A DNA stretch of 64,000 nt, taken from the NCBI GenBank assembly GCA_030562195.1, contig JAUJPP010000003.1, positions 42,352,602-42,416,601 of the forward strand, written 5' to 3'. Of this stretch, positions 20,710 to 32,565 are shown piece after piece. Positions within the stretch are counted from its first letter, which is position 1; every line of letters begins with the position of its first letter. Origin of the DNA: Nipponacmea schrenckii. Lineage: Eukaryota > Mollusca > Gastropoda > Lottiidae. The translations under genes and the position numbers were made by a program. The notes below the pieces were generated by a model. That model was not told the origin of the DNA. It made no database searches and saw nothing but the letters and a program-made list of their open reading frames with translations.

Positions 20710-23700
20710 CTTAATTTAACACCTAGATTATAGACCTTATTCACATGTTGGCCATATTGATCCCAGCACAAGGCTCATAACAAAAAAAACACTGCAGTGT
20801 AATAGCCACCTTGACGTCTGAAAGCCTCCATCTCCAAAGCCACTAACTAGAAAACTGAATAAGCTATTTAATGATTTACTTTTACATGACTTCACATGGT
20901 CTAATATTCTTTTCACCATCTTTTCAATGTATGAAACATGCTTTAAGTGTCTCAAAAAATTATTGAAGTTATGAATTACTTAGATAAAACAGTATCATAT
21001 TATTGTTCAAATATTTTTAATAAAACAATATTAATAGATGATTATAACTATAGTTCTACCTCAGGGGGAGTCAAGGCTAATGATTGAAACCTATGACTAA
21101 TAAATACAATAAATTCATCAAACCCTCCTCATAATCTTATTTTTGATACAAGATATTAAATTTTCAATAACACTATATAATTTAATTCATCAATGCTACT
21201 AAAAAAAATTGTGTTTGCACATCACGGATGGTATTAACTAAATATTAGTTGAGTTGAATTATTAGAAGAAAGTGATATACTAACTGTAATTGCAGTAATA
21301 TGAATACATTGGTTAAGATACCAAATTCATCATGACTGGCTTTACCAAATCATTCAATTTGGCTCCTTGCCAAAGCATTCATTTACAATATCCGTTCACT
21401 CAATCATTCACTAAGTTTTAATCAAATCATTTTTTTAGGATTTGTTTTATGGATATATGTAGATACCCTAACAATTTTACCTTTCTCTGAGTATCTTAAA
21501 TAAGGAAAAAAAGAAAACTTACACTTTACAGAATATCATTAATCTTCTTATTCCTGTGACAAGTCAATGATGTTCATTTTTTCAAACAGGTCAAAGTAGG
21601 TATATCTTCTTGTACTTGATCAAGTGACAGCTAAGGCCATACTGACAACAAGGCAGACAAATTTGTAAAAACTTCATTATTGTTTATTTTTATTGGGTTC
21701 TGTCAACTTTAGCCTCCCATTTAGTTTACCTCATTTCAACATTGTTGACATAACAACGTGGTGTTCCTGGAATCTATCACACACTATTCACAGTTAACCT
21801 CGCAATCGGTCAGTATATAAATATACTGTAGAAACGCCCTTTTATATAATGTAAAAAAAGGATCAAATAACTAATGTCAACATACTTCCTACATACCAGA
21901 TATTTAATATTTACTGCAAAATTATCTTGCATTTTCATACATCTGTGTCTATATTTTTAACTTATAGAGATTAAAATGATATGATTAAAATGTCTAGGAA
22001 TCATTGATGTCGAACTTCTAATAGATATTATAATGAACAATGCTTTTATTTCTTTAGTTGGAATGGAAATTTAAACATATCATCTAGGATTTGATTAGCA
22101 TCTCTGTCTATAATATATACAATAAGTATATTTTTCATGAGAGGTAAACAATTGCGTTGCATGTATTGAACCAAACAATTTTTGAGAACTTAATATGGGG
22201 CTTCCCATCACGAATTTAAAAGAAAAAACATACTTTTTTTTGTCATGAACACCTATCGATAAGTCCAAAAGAATTCTCTGTGTTGTCATTTCAGTTTCTC
22301 TTTTTAAGAAAACTGACAGTGCATAATGACATTTTTCTCAGGTTAGAATATAATAAATTACATGTACTTACCAGCATTGTATATTTCATTATTGAACACT
22401 GTGAAAATAAAATTATCATTATGACCAAAGTTTGTAATTTAATGTTTGTTAAACCATTAATTTTTATTAGAATGATAATTTGATCTATTATGTGGTGTGT
22501 AATATTCAAAACTTACATGACAGGTATTGATAACATGCTGTTTGAAATATAATCACATCTGTAACATTGTCATACTGAGAACCAACCTAGGGTCAGATTA
22601 ACTTGATCATCAAATATCATGACAATATCTGTGTACTTGAATACCAGATGGTAGATAAGTGATTAACAACACCAGTTCTCAAAACAACATCACCAAGGAT
22701 AACCAAATTAATTTATTTGCCACATCAGTATCTTTAATTGCCCTGTACATTGGATTCAACAAAATTACATATAGTTTGCTTCAAATAGAGTATGTATTGG
22801 CTGATTTAGTTTGCCATACACTCAAATGATAAAATTCAGTTAATTACTGGCTTTTTATTTTCATACAGATTCCACACTGCCATAAGCTTTCATGATTTGG
22901 ATGCCAGATACAGTGTTCCTTTTATCATTTTATGATGTCCCTCATCCTCTTAGTGAACTCTTCTACATGTGCATACTTTCTATCAATGTAATAATTATTA
23001 TGTGTACATGGGAGAGGTCATTATTAAACCTAGGGGTGTTTTTAATTCTATTTTCTTAATTCTCTTAAATTGTATAGATAAACTGCATGTAAAGTTCTCA
23101 TTTGCTTGAACTCATTGGATTCTTTCTTACAGGAATTGTCTACAGGCCTACTAGTAATAATTGTGAGCTACTCAGTCCTAAAATTCATCCACAATCATGA
23201 TCTTAGTACTTTTTTAACTTGAGAGTAAATATTAGAGGAAAAGTGAGTCAACATACTATAGGCTATATTATCTTAGACAGGTCAAAATATGATAACTTGA
23301 CACGTGCTGGGACTCTATTGTTTTTTTTTAACAAACAGTCCACTTCATATCTTAATTCTGAACAATGTCAAATCTGTCCTCAATAACCTGTTAATATTCT
23401 ACATCAATTTCAATTTTTTTTTCTAATCCTAAACCTATAAATTGAAATATATTTATTTCCACATGATGAAAGGTCAATCAATCTGATTAATGGAACTATT
23501 CAAGATGAAGGTTTTCAGTTTGTTTTAATGGTTTTTATTGTCCCGGTATTGTTAACATTTGTATGGTAATGTTATGTTTTACATCTAATTGAAACTGGTT
23601 AACCCAGAAAACAAACAAGTCACCAATTAGTCTTGTCTACCAAAACACAAAACTTTTAAATTGCATTTAAATATTTCTTTACAATAGTTAAATTTCAAAT

Positions 23701-24070
23701 TTTTACTTTCAATTTTCACAGAAGTGGTTATAAAATACTGATGCTAGGTAATCATAAAAGATTTTATCATTTAAAAATTAAATTTTATAAAAAAGATTTT
23801 GCTAGTTTTGAATCAAACAATTTTGTTATTTGCATATCATAAAATATATATCTATTATTTGCTTTTCATAAAACATTTCTGTTATTTTCTTTTCATAAAA
23901 CACTTCTGTTATCTCAAATGATAAAACATTTCCTACTTTAATATATTTATTGGCCAATAAATGTTCTCATGTCTGTTCTTATAGATTTTTATTGTTTAGT
24001 CTTCAAAAGGAAGAATAAATACAAAATTTAAAAAGATTTCTTTAACAATCATTAACAAAAATAAGAAAAC
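20710..24070. other. Gene-free A+T-rich stretch
   Basis: No exon-like frame with consistent splice sites, no RNA gene, no tandem array. Overlapping short frames on opposite strands near 22280-22509 are expected by chance in this composition. Confidence 0.35.
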
Positions 24071-24319
24071 TTCAAAAGATATTGCGTCTAAGCATAAACA
24101 TAAAATTTTAGATCTCAAGAATGGTCAATATGTATATTCATCAGTGAACTATCCTGGTGTAATAAAGTAACAGAATTACCTACATAAAATCTGGAAAACT
24201 CACAAAACTGAGTCATTTTTAAAAAAAAGGTTAATCAATTTATTAAGCATTTTTCAATACTCAAAATGCATCTTCATCTATGCAGACTATGCTCATTCTA
24301 ATACCTATTATCCCTTTAA
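24071..24319. mobile_element. TTAA-flanked MITE, copy 2 (decayed left end)
   Basis: The right end CCTATTATCCCTTTAA (to 24319) and the interior GTATATTCATCAGTGAAC match the family at 20085. The left end TTCAAAAGATATTGCGTC has lost the exact TTAA. It is closest to the copy at 55165, sharing TAAAGTAACAGAAT and AATCAATTTATTAA. Confidence 0.6.
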
Positions 24320-27300
24320 ATGGATATCTTCTTCTAAAATATAATTTTCAATGCATAATCTTTTATACAAATATATATATAGGAATTCAAACCATTTAGT
24401 TAAATTTTTATAGTGATTTACTGATATCTTAAAGATTGTGATCATATAAATATCAGTTTAATTCTATTGTGTAGCCGGCTGTAAATAATACTAAAAATCT
24501 ATCTAAGATTTAAGGATTATCAAATATATATTGGTTTCCAACAAACAGCACAATTTAATATATAAAATAATAGCCTAAAACAAATCCATTGACATTCGCT
24601 TATATCTTAAAACTAATAAAATAAAATCTCCAATTACCAACTCTCCGAGAGACAGACTAATATTAAGAAAACTCATTTCCTTTTCTGACTTCATTTCAAA
24701 TAATAAATCTTGAAAGCTTTTCCTGATCATTCAACTTGTCCAAATGTTAGTAAAGTGTGACCAGAATATATATTGGAATGTTAAATGGACATGAACTGTA
24801 CCAGACTGTTTAACAATTCAGACTTCAGACGACTATTGTCCACAGACAAAATTTTTCACTAAAAGCTAGCACAATCCATCAATAGGTAGATTGAATTTTG
24901 ACAAAGTTTTATGGACTAGTAATGCTTGAATGTCATCGATTTTAAATCAGAGATCAATTTGTGTACTTATTCTCCAATGAGATTCAATTAGACTCTTTAG
25001 TTGAGTTCACAATTTACAAAATTAATGTTCTAGAAATATTTATATCTTTTTTAATATTGCATACATCACTGGCTCCAGATAACGATTCAGAACTAGGCTT
25101 GCCTTTATAACTTAAAGAATCAATGATTTTCTTGTAACAAGAAAACATGTAATAAAGCTTAAATAGCAATGAACCACTGGTTACAGTTCATCAAATTTAT
25201 ACCCAATATCTATCAAAAACTAACTACAGAAAACTGAATTAACCCCAGTAAACCTTGTACAATTAATCAGACTTTATTCATTGTTACAGATCAGTTTCAA
25301 ATTGAACAAAAAAATTTATATTAACAAAATCACATTAGTTTAACAAAAAAGTCTCAACAAAAATTCAATCAAAATAGTCAAAAAACTTGAAGTCATATCA
25401 GACTAAGAAATGGGTGCGTTCTTCTGTTATTTTTCACTTTCCCTGATAATTATCAAATGATTCCAATGTACATAGTAAAGAAAATGAGTAATAAAATATT
25501 AAATTTTACCATGAGCTACAATTTGCAGCCATCTGGTAGTGTTTTAATAATTAGTGGAAGGAGCTTGGGTCATGTCTAACATATATCCTGGAGGTAATAA
25601 GTCTCTATGGATATCAAATTGATGAATAATTGGAAGTGGAGCCCTGTAAGATTGAATGTGACTGGTTTTGAAATTGTGCAATCAAATAGGTCAGTTTTTC
25701 CATCAGGATAACTGTCATTTACTTTTGACTGACATATCATCATCCATCACATTATTAGAGGACTAAAGAAGCTTACTGATCAAGTGGAAAGTGAAGATAA
25801 GACATTCCAGTCTGAGAACAAACTGATCAGAAGCAATTAAATCTTCATTTTATCTCCTTCAATTACTGATTCCGTTGCAACTCAAATTTAGTTAATTATC
25901 CTAATCTAGATTTAATGGGATTTTCAAAGATCTTTATCAACACTTTATTGAAATTTTAATCAGCAATTAACTTAGTCCTATGCAAAACAAATTTAAATTT
26001 CTATGACAAATAATTTTGATGTATAATGAATGAAGTGCACATCATATAACAGTCAAATTCAGCAATTTGGCTAGGATAATGAAGAAAACTACTCACTGTT
26101 TAAACAAGACATCTAGTGATTAGTCTAGAAAATGTTTTTTAAACATAAAATCTCCAGAGTCAAGTGAAATTATTCTTCATGTCATGATCTAATACCAGAC
26201 AAATTGACTTGTTACAAGAAATAATGAGCTGTTACAGAAACTCAAAGACAGTTTACTGGGAAAAGATAATATTCACCAGATGATGCATCAATCAATTCTC
26301 TAGTTCATGTCCTCATCTTCAAAAAGTAAACAATGATAAGAAATTTTATAAAAAAGGCTCACATACTTTTAAAATATTTCTACTCTTCGGTCCACCATTT
26401 CATCAGTCAGTCCTAGAAAATACCAATAAAAAAATCTAATAACAGACTTCAGATGTATGAACTAATCCTGGCACTGAATTGAGTACCATGTGAGCATTGG
26501 AATCTTTCAATAGTCCTCCACTACCATAACATTATTATTGATCCATGGAGCCATTGCCATTGACAACCATTATTCTGCCAATATGGCCGCCAGATAGTTG
26601 TAGACCAGATGATAATGAAGAATTCACAAAAAAAGAGTGACTTATAGAAATCAAATATTTATATTTTAGATTTATCACTTACAAAGTGAATATATATTTG
26701 TTGGTAATTATTAATCAACTTTTCATATATCAAACCTTATTGAGTCATTCTTCAATGCTTGAAGAGCGTAAGTTTACTGTAACATTTATCGAATTAAGCC
26801 ACACCATCAAATTAATTTGAAGGAACAATTAAAATACAACAAAGCAAAATATTAGGCCAAGAGAAAAAGCAGGAATGTTTCAAATATTATTTATACCACT
26901 GGAATTTTCTTGTAATTTTAAGTTGTTTTTTTCACTGCCTAATTTATTTTGTTTAGATTTTTCACTTGGTTTGAAACTTTCAGCCAAATAAGATTAGCAT
27001 TGAATTTACCTTATATTCGGAAAGTTATCGGCATCTCTTCCCCTCTGACATTAAACAATATTTTTATGTAAATCAAATTACACTAAGAAATTGGAAATTT
27101 TCTAAGATAATGTCAAGTTTACCTCCAAAAAAATCCAACATACATACAATTTTAGCATCAAAGACAATACAAGGTACATAAATAATCTTTCTGATTGAGC
27201 AGCTATAATACCATAGTGTAGTAACACAACCTTATAACATTAGCTTACGTCTAACAGCCTAATAGTCACACCTTATCACTTCAATCCATATATATATATA

Positions 27301-29353
27301 TAATAAAAAATACATGCGTTGTGAAATACATTTCCAGTTTTAATTGGTTTACAAGCTATATATTGCCTATAAAATTGAAATAACATCTGTTTTAAAAATA
27401 ACAAATATCAATTAATTTAATAAACTTACCTTGGAAAAAAAATTATTAAAAGCTTAAGTTCAATCAATAAATGTCATTCTTCATTTGACCCCAAGGTTTT
27501 CTTATTTAGAATATAAAATCTGGCCACATGTCAATATGCCATAAACTATAGTCTACATAAAAAACAGCACCATCTTGGACTTCCCTTTCATGACATCTCA
27601 TTTCCATATTCTAACACTATCTCTTCAAACCTGGATACAACTAATTTAGTAAATTAAAAGGTTGTTCTATTTGCTGGTTGAAGTTTTCATTTTAATTCTT
27701 AGAAGAATCTGAAAAACACTTCCTGCTGGATATTACAATTAAAAATTCCTATATTGTAAAATATGTGTTAATGCTTTAAAGTTGGGTTCCCTCATTAATT
27801 AGAGCCAAAGTAAGCTTACTAATTAATTAATTTGAGCTATAATGAATAATCCATGTATTCTCAAGTTCAAAAGACCTATGTGGATGTAGAAATGCTTGTG
27901 GAATCCATTTGACTCTGTTCTGCTTTGAAACGCTAAATTTAGACTCCATGATTGTTCACGTGACCAAATGACGTCATATGAATGAAGGTGTATAAGAATT
28001 GAGTTTGTATTTTATTATTAGTGAGTTAAAACTTATTTAAATTAGTTCATAATGTTTTACAAAGTGATATTTAAACGTTTTATAGCCTTTTGCTAGAGAT
28101 AATAAATGGAATACCAAAATGCCATTGTTGTTGTGGTATGTGGGCAAGTACGCATGCGTGCATACTTAACAACCACAGCGTCCAGTTATGTACCGAATTA
28201 ACAGACTGGATGATCAAAAAAAAGATCAACGGCATTTGAGACTTGAAGTACATACCTATGGTAGTACCCTACCGAGGGAAATCCCATCAGAATAAGCCTA
28301 ATTACAAGTTAATTAAGGACTTTTTTGGGACCATCTGACCCCTATTTTTCCCAGTCATTAGAACACCTCTACTTTCTATTGATGTATGTATTACCGGTCC
28401 AATTATGGTATATAACAAGCATTTTAGGACCTGCTATCAGACTTGTCTTGAAAAAAACAACTTACTCAAGAACTGCATTGAAACTTTAATTCAAGGTAGA
28501 TATTGACAATCTTATTGTTTGTCTAAATACCTCTAGTTAAAGGGATACATCTAAATATTTGCTTTACCCACTGATAGAGTTAAATTTTTTTTCTATCCAT
28601 TAGACATAATCAAAAGTAAATGAGCAGTTCTTCTGCAATTCAGTAACAACAGTCATTGCCATATTCTTGATTGTAAGTAGAAAATTGAAATTGAAATCAA
28701 TCAGATAGTAGTTAAGGACCATATTTAGACCATAAATTTCATATTAATGATCAAGCTTATTGGGAATGAAAGCTATGCAATGATGACTTGAATTTCAATC
28801 AACCACCAAGTATAATAGATCTCATACTATGAATAGGTAGGAAAAATACACTAGTTTTAAATCATGTAGGTTGGCCTAGTCTACTGAGCTAGAAACACCA
28901 ACTAAACATATCATTTATTTATAGGAGAAGATACAAGTGCATGGTTGTTAAAAGGTTTAAAAATAAATGATTTAAGGGTGACAATATCAATAAAGGTTTG
29001 AGACCTCTTTATACAACATTCTTTCTCCTTTGATCAGTTATGCAGCCAAGATGGAAGGTTGGGACATAAATTGAAATGGAGCTCAGTAGCCTATTCAGTG
29101 TGCATACTCTCACAACTTTATCACTTTTCAGGCACCCAAATTTAATTTTCACTCAAAAATTTCTGAAGCTAGATGAGTATATAGAATCTAATTTTTGTCT
29201 ATCAATCTAATCTACACAATAAACATTGAATAGATTGCAATCCGAACCCTCTGATTTGACCTTAAATTTAAGCTAATGGTCCCACAGCCTGATATAGTAC
29301 TTATCTATGTAATGGTAGTCTTATATTCCTTGGATATAAAAAGATTGTCCATT
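24320..29353. other. Gene-free stretch with a CRE palindrome
   Basis: No protein gene recognised. It contains a perfect TGACGTCA at 27969-27976, an ACGCATGCGT palindrome at 28150-28159, a short TA run near 27290, and a solo TTAAAGGGATAC left end at 28537 that looks like another broken member of the TTAA family. Confidence 0.35.
27969..27976. promoter_or_regulatory. CRE palindrome TGACGTCA
   Basis: A perfect CREB/ATF consensus octamer in otherwise A+T-rich sequence, about 180 bases before the ACGCATGCGT palindrome. Chance occurrence is possible and no transcript is visible. Confidence 0.25.
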
Positions 29354-29644
29354 TTAAAGGAATATCACCCTTTAGAAGGCAGATGAAATATTAAGTCCAC
29401 AAACTTTGTCAATAAAAGATAAAAATATTCATCAGTAGGACTCATGTGTGTCATGACTACAGAACAAAAACTCTACATATAGCTTAACATTGAAGTTGCA
29501 GTGGCTTATTGAGTTATTAGACATTGCATTATAATATAATTTATATCGGGATAGTGTAGTGTAAGTCCACTGATAAAGTCTGATTAACAAAGACTCATTT
29601 TTGCAAAGCTTAGAAATGTCAGTAAAGTGGCATTTTCCTTTTAA
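29354..29644. mobile_element. TTAA-flanked MITE, copy 3
   Basis: The left end TTAAAGGAATATCACC and the right end GCATTTTCCTTTTAA are inverted and TTAA-bounded. The interior has ATTCATCAGTAGGACTCATG and AGTCCACTGATAAAG, themselves an inverted pair that would fold the element into a long hairpin. Confidence 0.6.
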
Positions 29645-31368
29645 GGCTCTTAACTAGAAATCCTAAACTGTCAACAAGAAATTGTTCTGAAAGCTTTACA
29701 CACCATTTCATTTGATAATATATAAAAATTTGATAGTCTGTAGATTCTATTTTGTATTGACTTCCATCTTTCCTGTATAATGTTTTCACCATTTTATAAA
29801 TTTCCTAACAACTAAGAACTATTAGGCCCTTAATAGGCTCTCATCGATAGGCTCTGATTAGAGCCGTCATGCGTCGCCATGTAAAAAAGGCCTGCTATTC
29901 TAAGAATAGATGTGTTGTATACAACAGATCGCTGCCTTTCAGATTCCTGGTTATTCCCTGATTTTAGATAAGAGTTAGGGACCTACCATAAGTTACTGGT
30001 GCCTGGAGCCGTGGAGGTTTAGAATTAACGCGCTTGCCAGCGGTCACGGCATCTCTTCCTCAAGTAAAGGTGACGTCATGTCAAAACATCTTAGACCTCT
30101 TAGACTTGCTATTATTAAAATTAAAGGGAAAGACCCATATTATGATACATAGCATACGTCTTTGAATTATTCGCATTATTTTGACAGTCACAGTTTTAAG
30201 TTGTAGGTCTATCAGTAAAGGTAGCTATATACCTGTTTAGATCATTATAAAGGTTGGAAAACGAATATACAAAATTATATTGAAACCTTTAAATCATGCC
30301 ACATGCAACCCTTCCCAATTCTAATTTAGCTTAATATAGGCCTACTTTTTTTTTAAAGAAATAAAATTCAATTTCTTCCAAAATCTGCACGGTTATCTTA
30401 AAGAGAAAACGTGTCAGCTGTTAGACAAGGTGTTCTTAAAGGTACAAAAATTAATTTGCAAACAATAAATAACATTTATTGTTACAAATATTATATTTTA
30501 ACCAAAACAAAAACAATGTCAATGTAAAATTTGTAGGTATCATTCGTTCGTTTTTAGTAACAAAATTCTAGAGTTTAAAGATGAGTTACTGTCACAATAT
30601 CAACAGGATGTATTCTACATAATACCACATAAGCAGATTCAATATGTCAAAAGAATATCAAAGCTATCATTCAGTTCTTCACCTTTCCTTGAAAAGAAGT
30701 CCTAAATGAAATAAAGAAGTCATATAAGGACGTATGAAAGTTTTAATAGGTATACCTTGGATTACCCAAATATTGAATTGTCCGAGTCTTTTTCTCTCTA
30801 GTGGACATACCTGGTGTGAAAACTATAAACTATTGTATAATCCAACAATTCCTAAAAACTATGTAATAATCCTTAAGGCTACGTCATGTACATGTACGTG
30901 TCTCCACTAAATTAAAAATTACCTAATTGACTTTTGCTGAAGAAACTAAAGATAAAATCATTCTTATTGCATAGCCTTACATGTGTATTCACGACCGAAA
31001 CCAACTCACGGAAATGCCGTCTGCACTTAAATATTTCAATTATTATTATTGTTGGTTCTGGCTATTACTATATTGGTTTATTTTAAGTATTTAATTCATG
31101 TTATATTTTTATTTGTATATTATGTTGATATTATGTACAATTTGACCTATCATGGTGTACGTATAATAAAGATTTTTATCTTATTATCATATTAAAAAAG
31201 TGATTGAAACACGTTTAGAAGCGTTTTTTTAATATCCAATTAGTTTAATGGATATATTTAATTATAATATAGAGATTCTATTCTGTAGTAATGGCAGCTG
31301 GTGTGTCTAACTAAAGTAATAAATATACTCTTATTGACCAAGTTTGAGAGAATAAATTTGTTGTCTAT
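29645..31368. other. Gene-free stretch with a G+C-richer patch
   Basis: A patch at about 29830-30090 is visibly richer in G+C and CpG than its surroundings (CCGTCATGCGTCGCCATG, AACGCGCTTGCCAGCGGTCA) and contains a second perfect TGACGTCA at 30071-30078. It could be a promoter, a 5' UTR exon of ASCC3, or a degraded repeat. I cannot tie it to a transcript. Confidence 0.3.
30071..30078. promoter_or_regulatory. CRE palindrome TGACGTCA
   Basis: The second perfect CRE in the gene-free region, at the edge of the CpG-richer patch about 2.5 kb upstream of the ASCC3 start codon. A distal promoter role is inference only. Confidence 0.25.
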
Positions 31369-31522
31369 CAGGCCCGTAGCTACAGGGGGGGGGGGGGGGC
31401 AAGGGGGGGAGGGCGTGCATTCTGGCAAATGTCCTATATTATTACTGCAACTCCCCCAATTGCCCCTCCGGATTTGCTACTCGCCCCCCCCCCCCGAAAA
31501 ATCGAGTCTGGCTACGGGCCTG
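31369..31522. mobile_element. Short hAT MITE with perfect 8-bp target duplication
   Basis: The octamer TTGTCTAT flanks both ends exactly (31361-31368 and 31523-31530). Ends are CAGGCCCGTAGCTACAGG and CTGGCTACGGGCCTG. Long G-runs on the left and C-runs on the right pair internally. Only 154 bases long and non-coding. The perfect duplication suggests a fairly recent insertion. It creates a chance open frame on + (31301-31615) that should not be annotated. Confidence 0.8.
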
Positions 31523-31530
31523 TTGTCTAT

Positions 31531-32565
31531 GCTGAGGGATAGTATTTCTTTAAGATCAAAAGTACACAGATATGCATCATCTCTTTATTTAATCGCACAT
31601 TCTATGGGTCGCTAGTCAAGATGGGGAATATGGAGAGGAGGATGCAAACTTCTTTCTCTAAGAATATTAAATGAAAAACAAATTTAGGGAAAACTTGAGC
31701 CATTCTGTTTTCTGCTCACTGTTGGAGGCCTTTGGGCCCTGCCCCACCCTTGTAGAAACGGGGATTCCTATCCCCTTTTTTATATTTTTAATAAATAAGG
31801 CTTAAAAAGTTTTGCCCAAATGTGACTATGGATTCGATCATGGTTAGATATTGTGAAAAAAAATTCTTTCTATCCATATCTATATAGAGGCTTTGGTCTA
31901 CAGTGTGAGGTTTCTGTGTCAGAATGTAATCAAGGGTAGATAACCAACCTAAAAATTGCAACATCGATGGAAAGAAGACAAAATAAGTCAAAGAGATAAG
32001 AATTCTATGAAAGACTTGCTTCAATTATTTGAATGATTAGAAATGAACTAGAATATATTCGAATCTAGGGTAACTGTATGTACACAATATGCTAAGTGAA
32101 ATAAACGTGTTTTTCTTTTTATTCACGAATTGCTTATGGTGTCTGTGTTTTGTCAACCACGGGCTTTTGATGTTTTGTAACTCCCAAATTTTTTTTTTGA
32201 GAAATAAAATCTTGCTGTTGTTTCAAGATCATATTGGCTATCTATTTAAGCTTTTTAGATGGTAATTTCATGTTTTCTAATTATCTAAGAATATCAGGTT
32301 TTGACAGTTTTAGTTCTAAACATTCAGTTTGGTGAGGATTTTACTTTCACTTTCAGAAATATATTACAGTATCGTTTTTATATTTCATTATTTTCTGAAG
32401 AATGCAATTATGTTTGGCAGAGACACTTGAAATTCTGAGAATTTTCACAGTATTTTATGCTTTGAATTTCTTGAAACCATTACTTTTGGAGTGATCAGAG
32501 CTCTACATTTAGTTTTATGTTTCAGGTGTCCATATTTCATTTTTTTCAAAGTGATGGTTTGAAAA
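31531..32565. other. Upstream flank of ASCC3
   Basis: No gene. A TTTATGTTTCAG acceptor-like site ends at 32525, so a spliced 5' UTR exon is possible. A+T-rich otherwise; no core promoter recognised. Confidence 0.35.

Noticed and set aside
31301..31615. 104-codon frame with Gly- and Pro-rich runs
   Set aside because: Its Gly and Pro runs are translations of the G- and C-runs of the hAT MITE.
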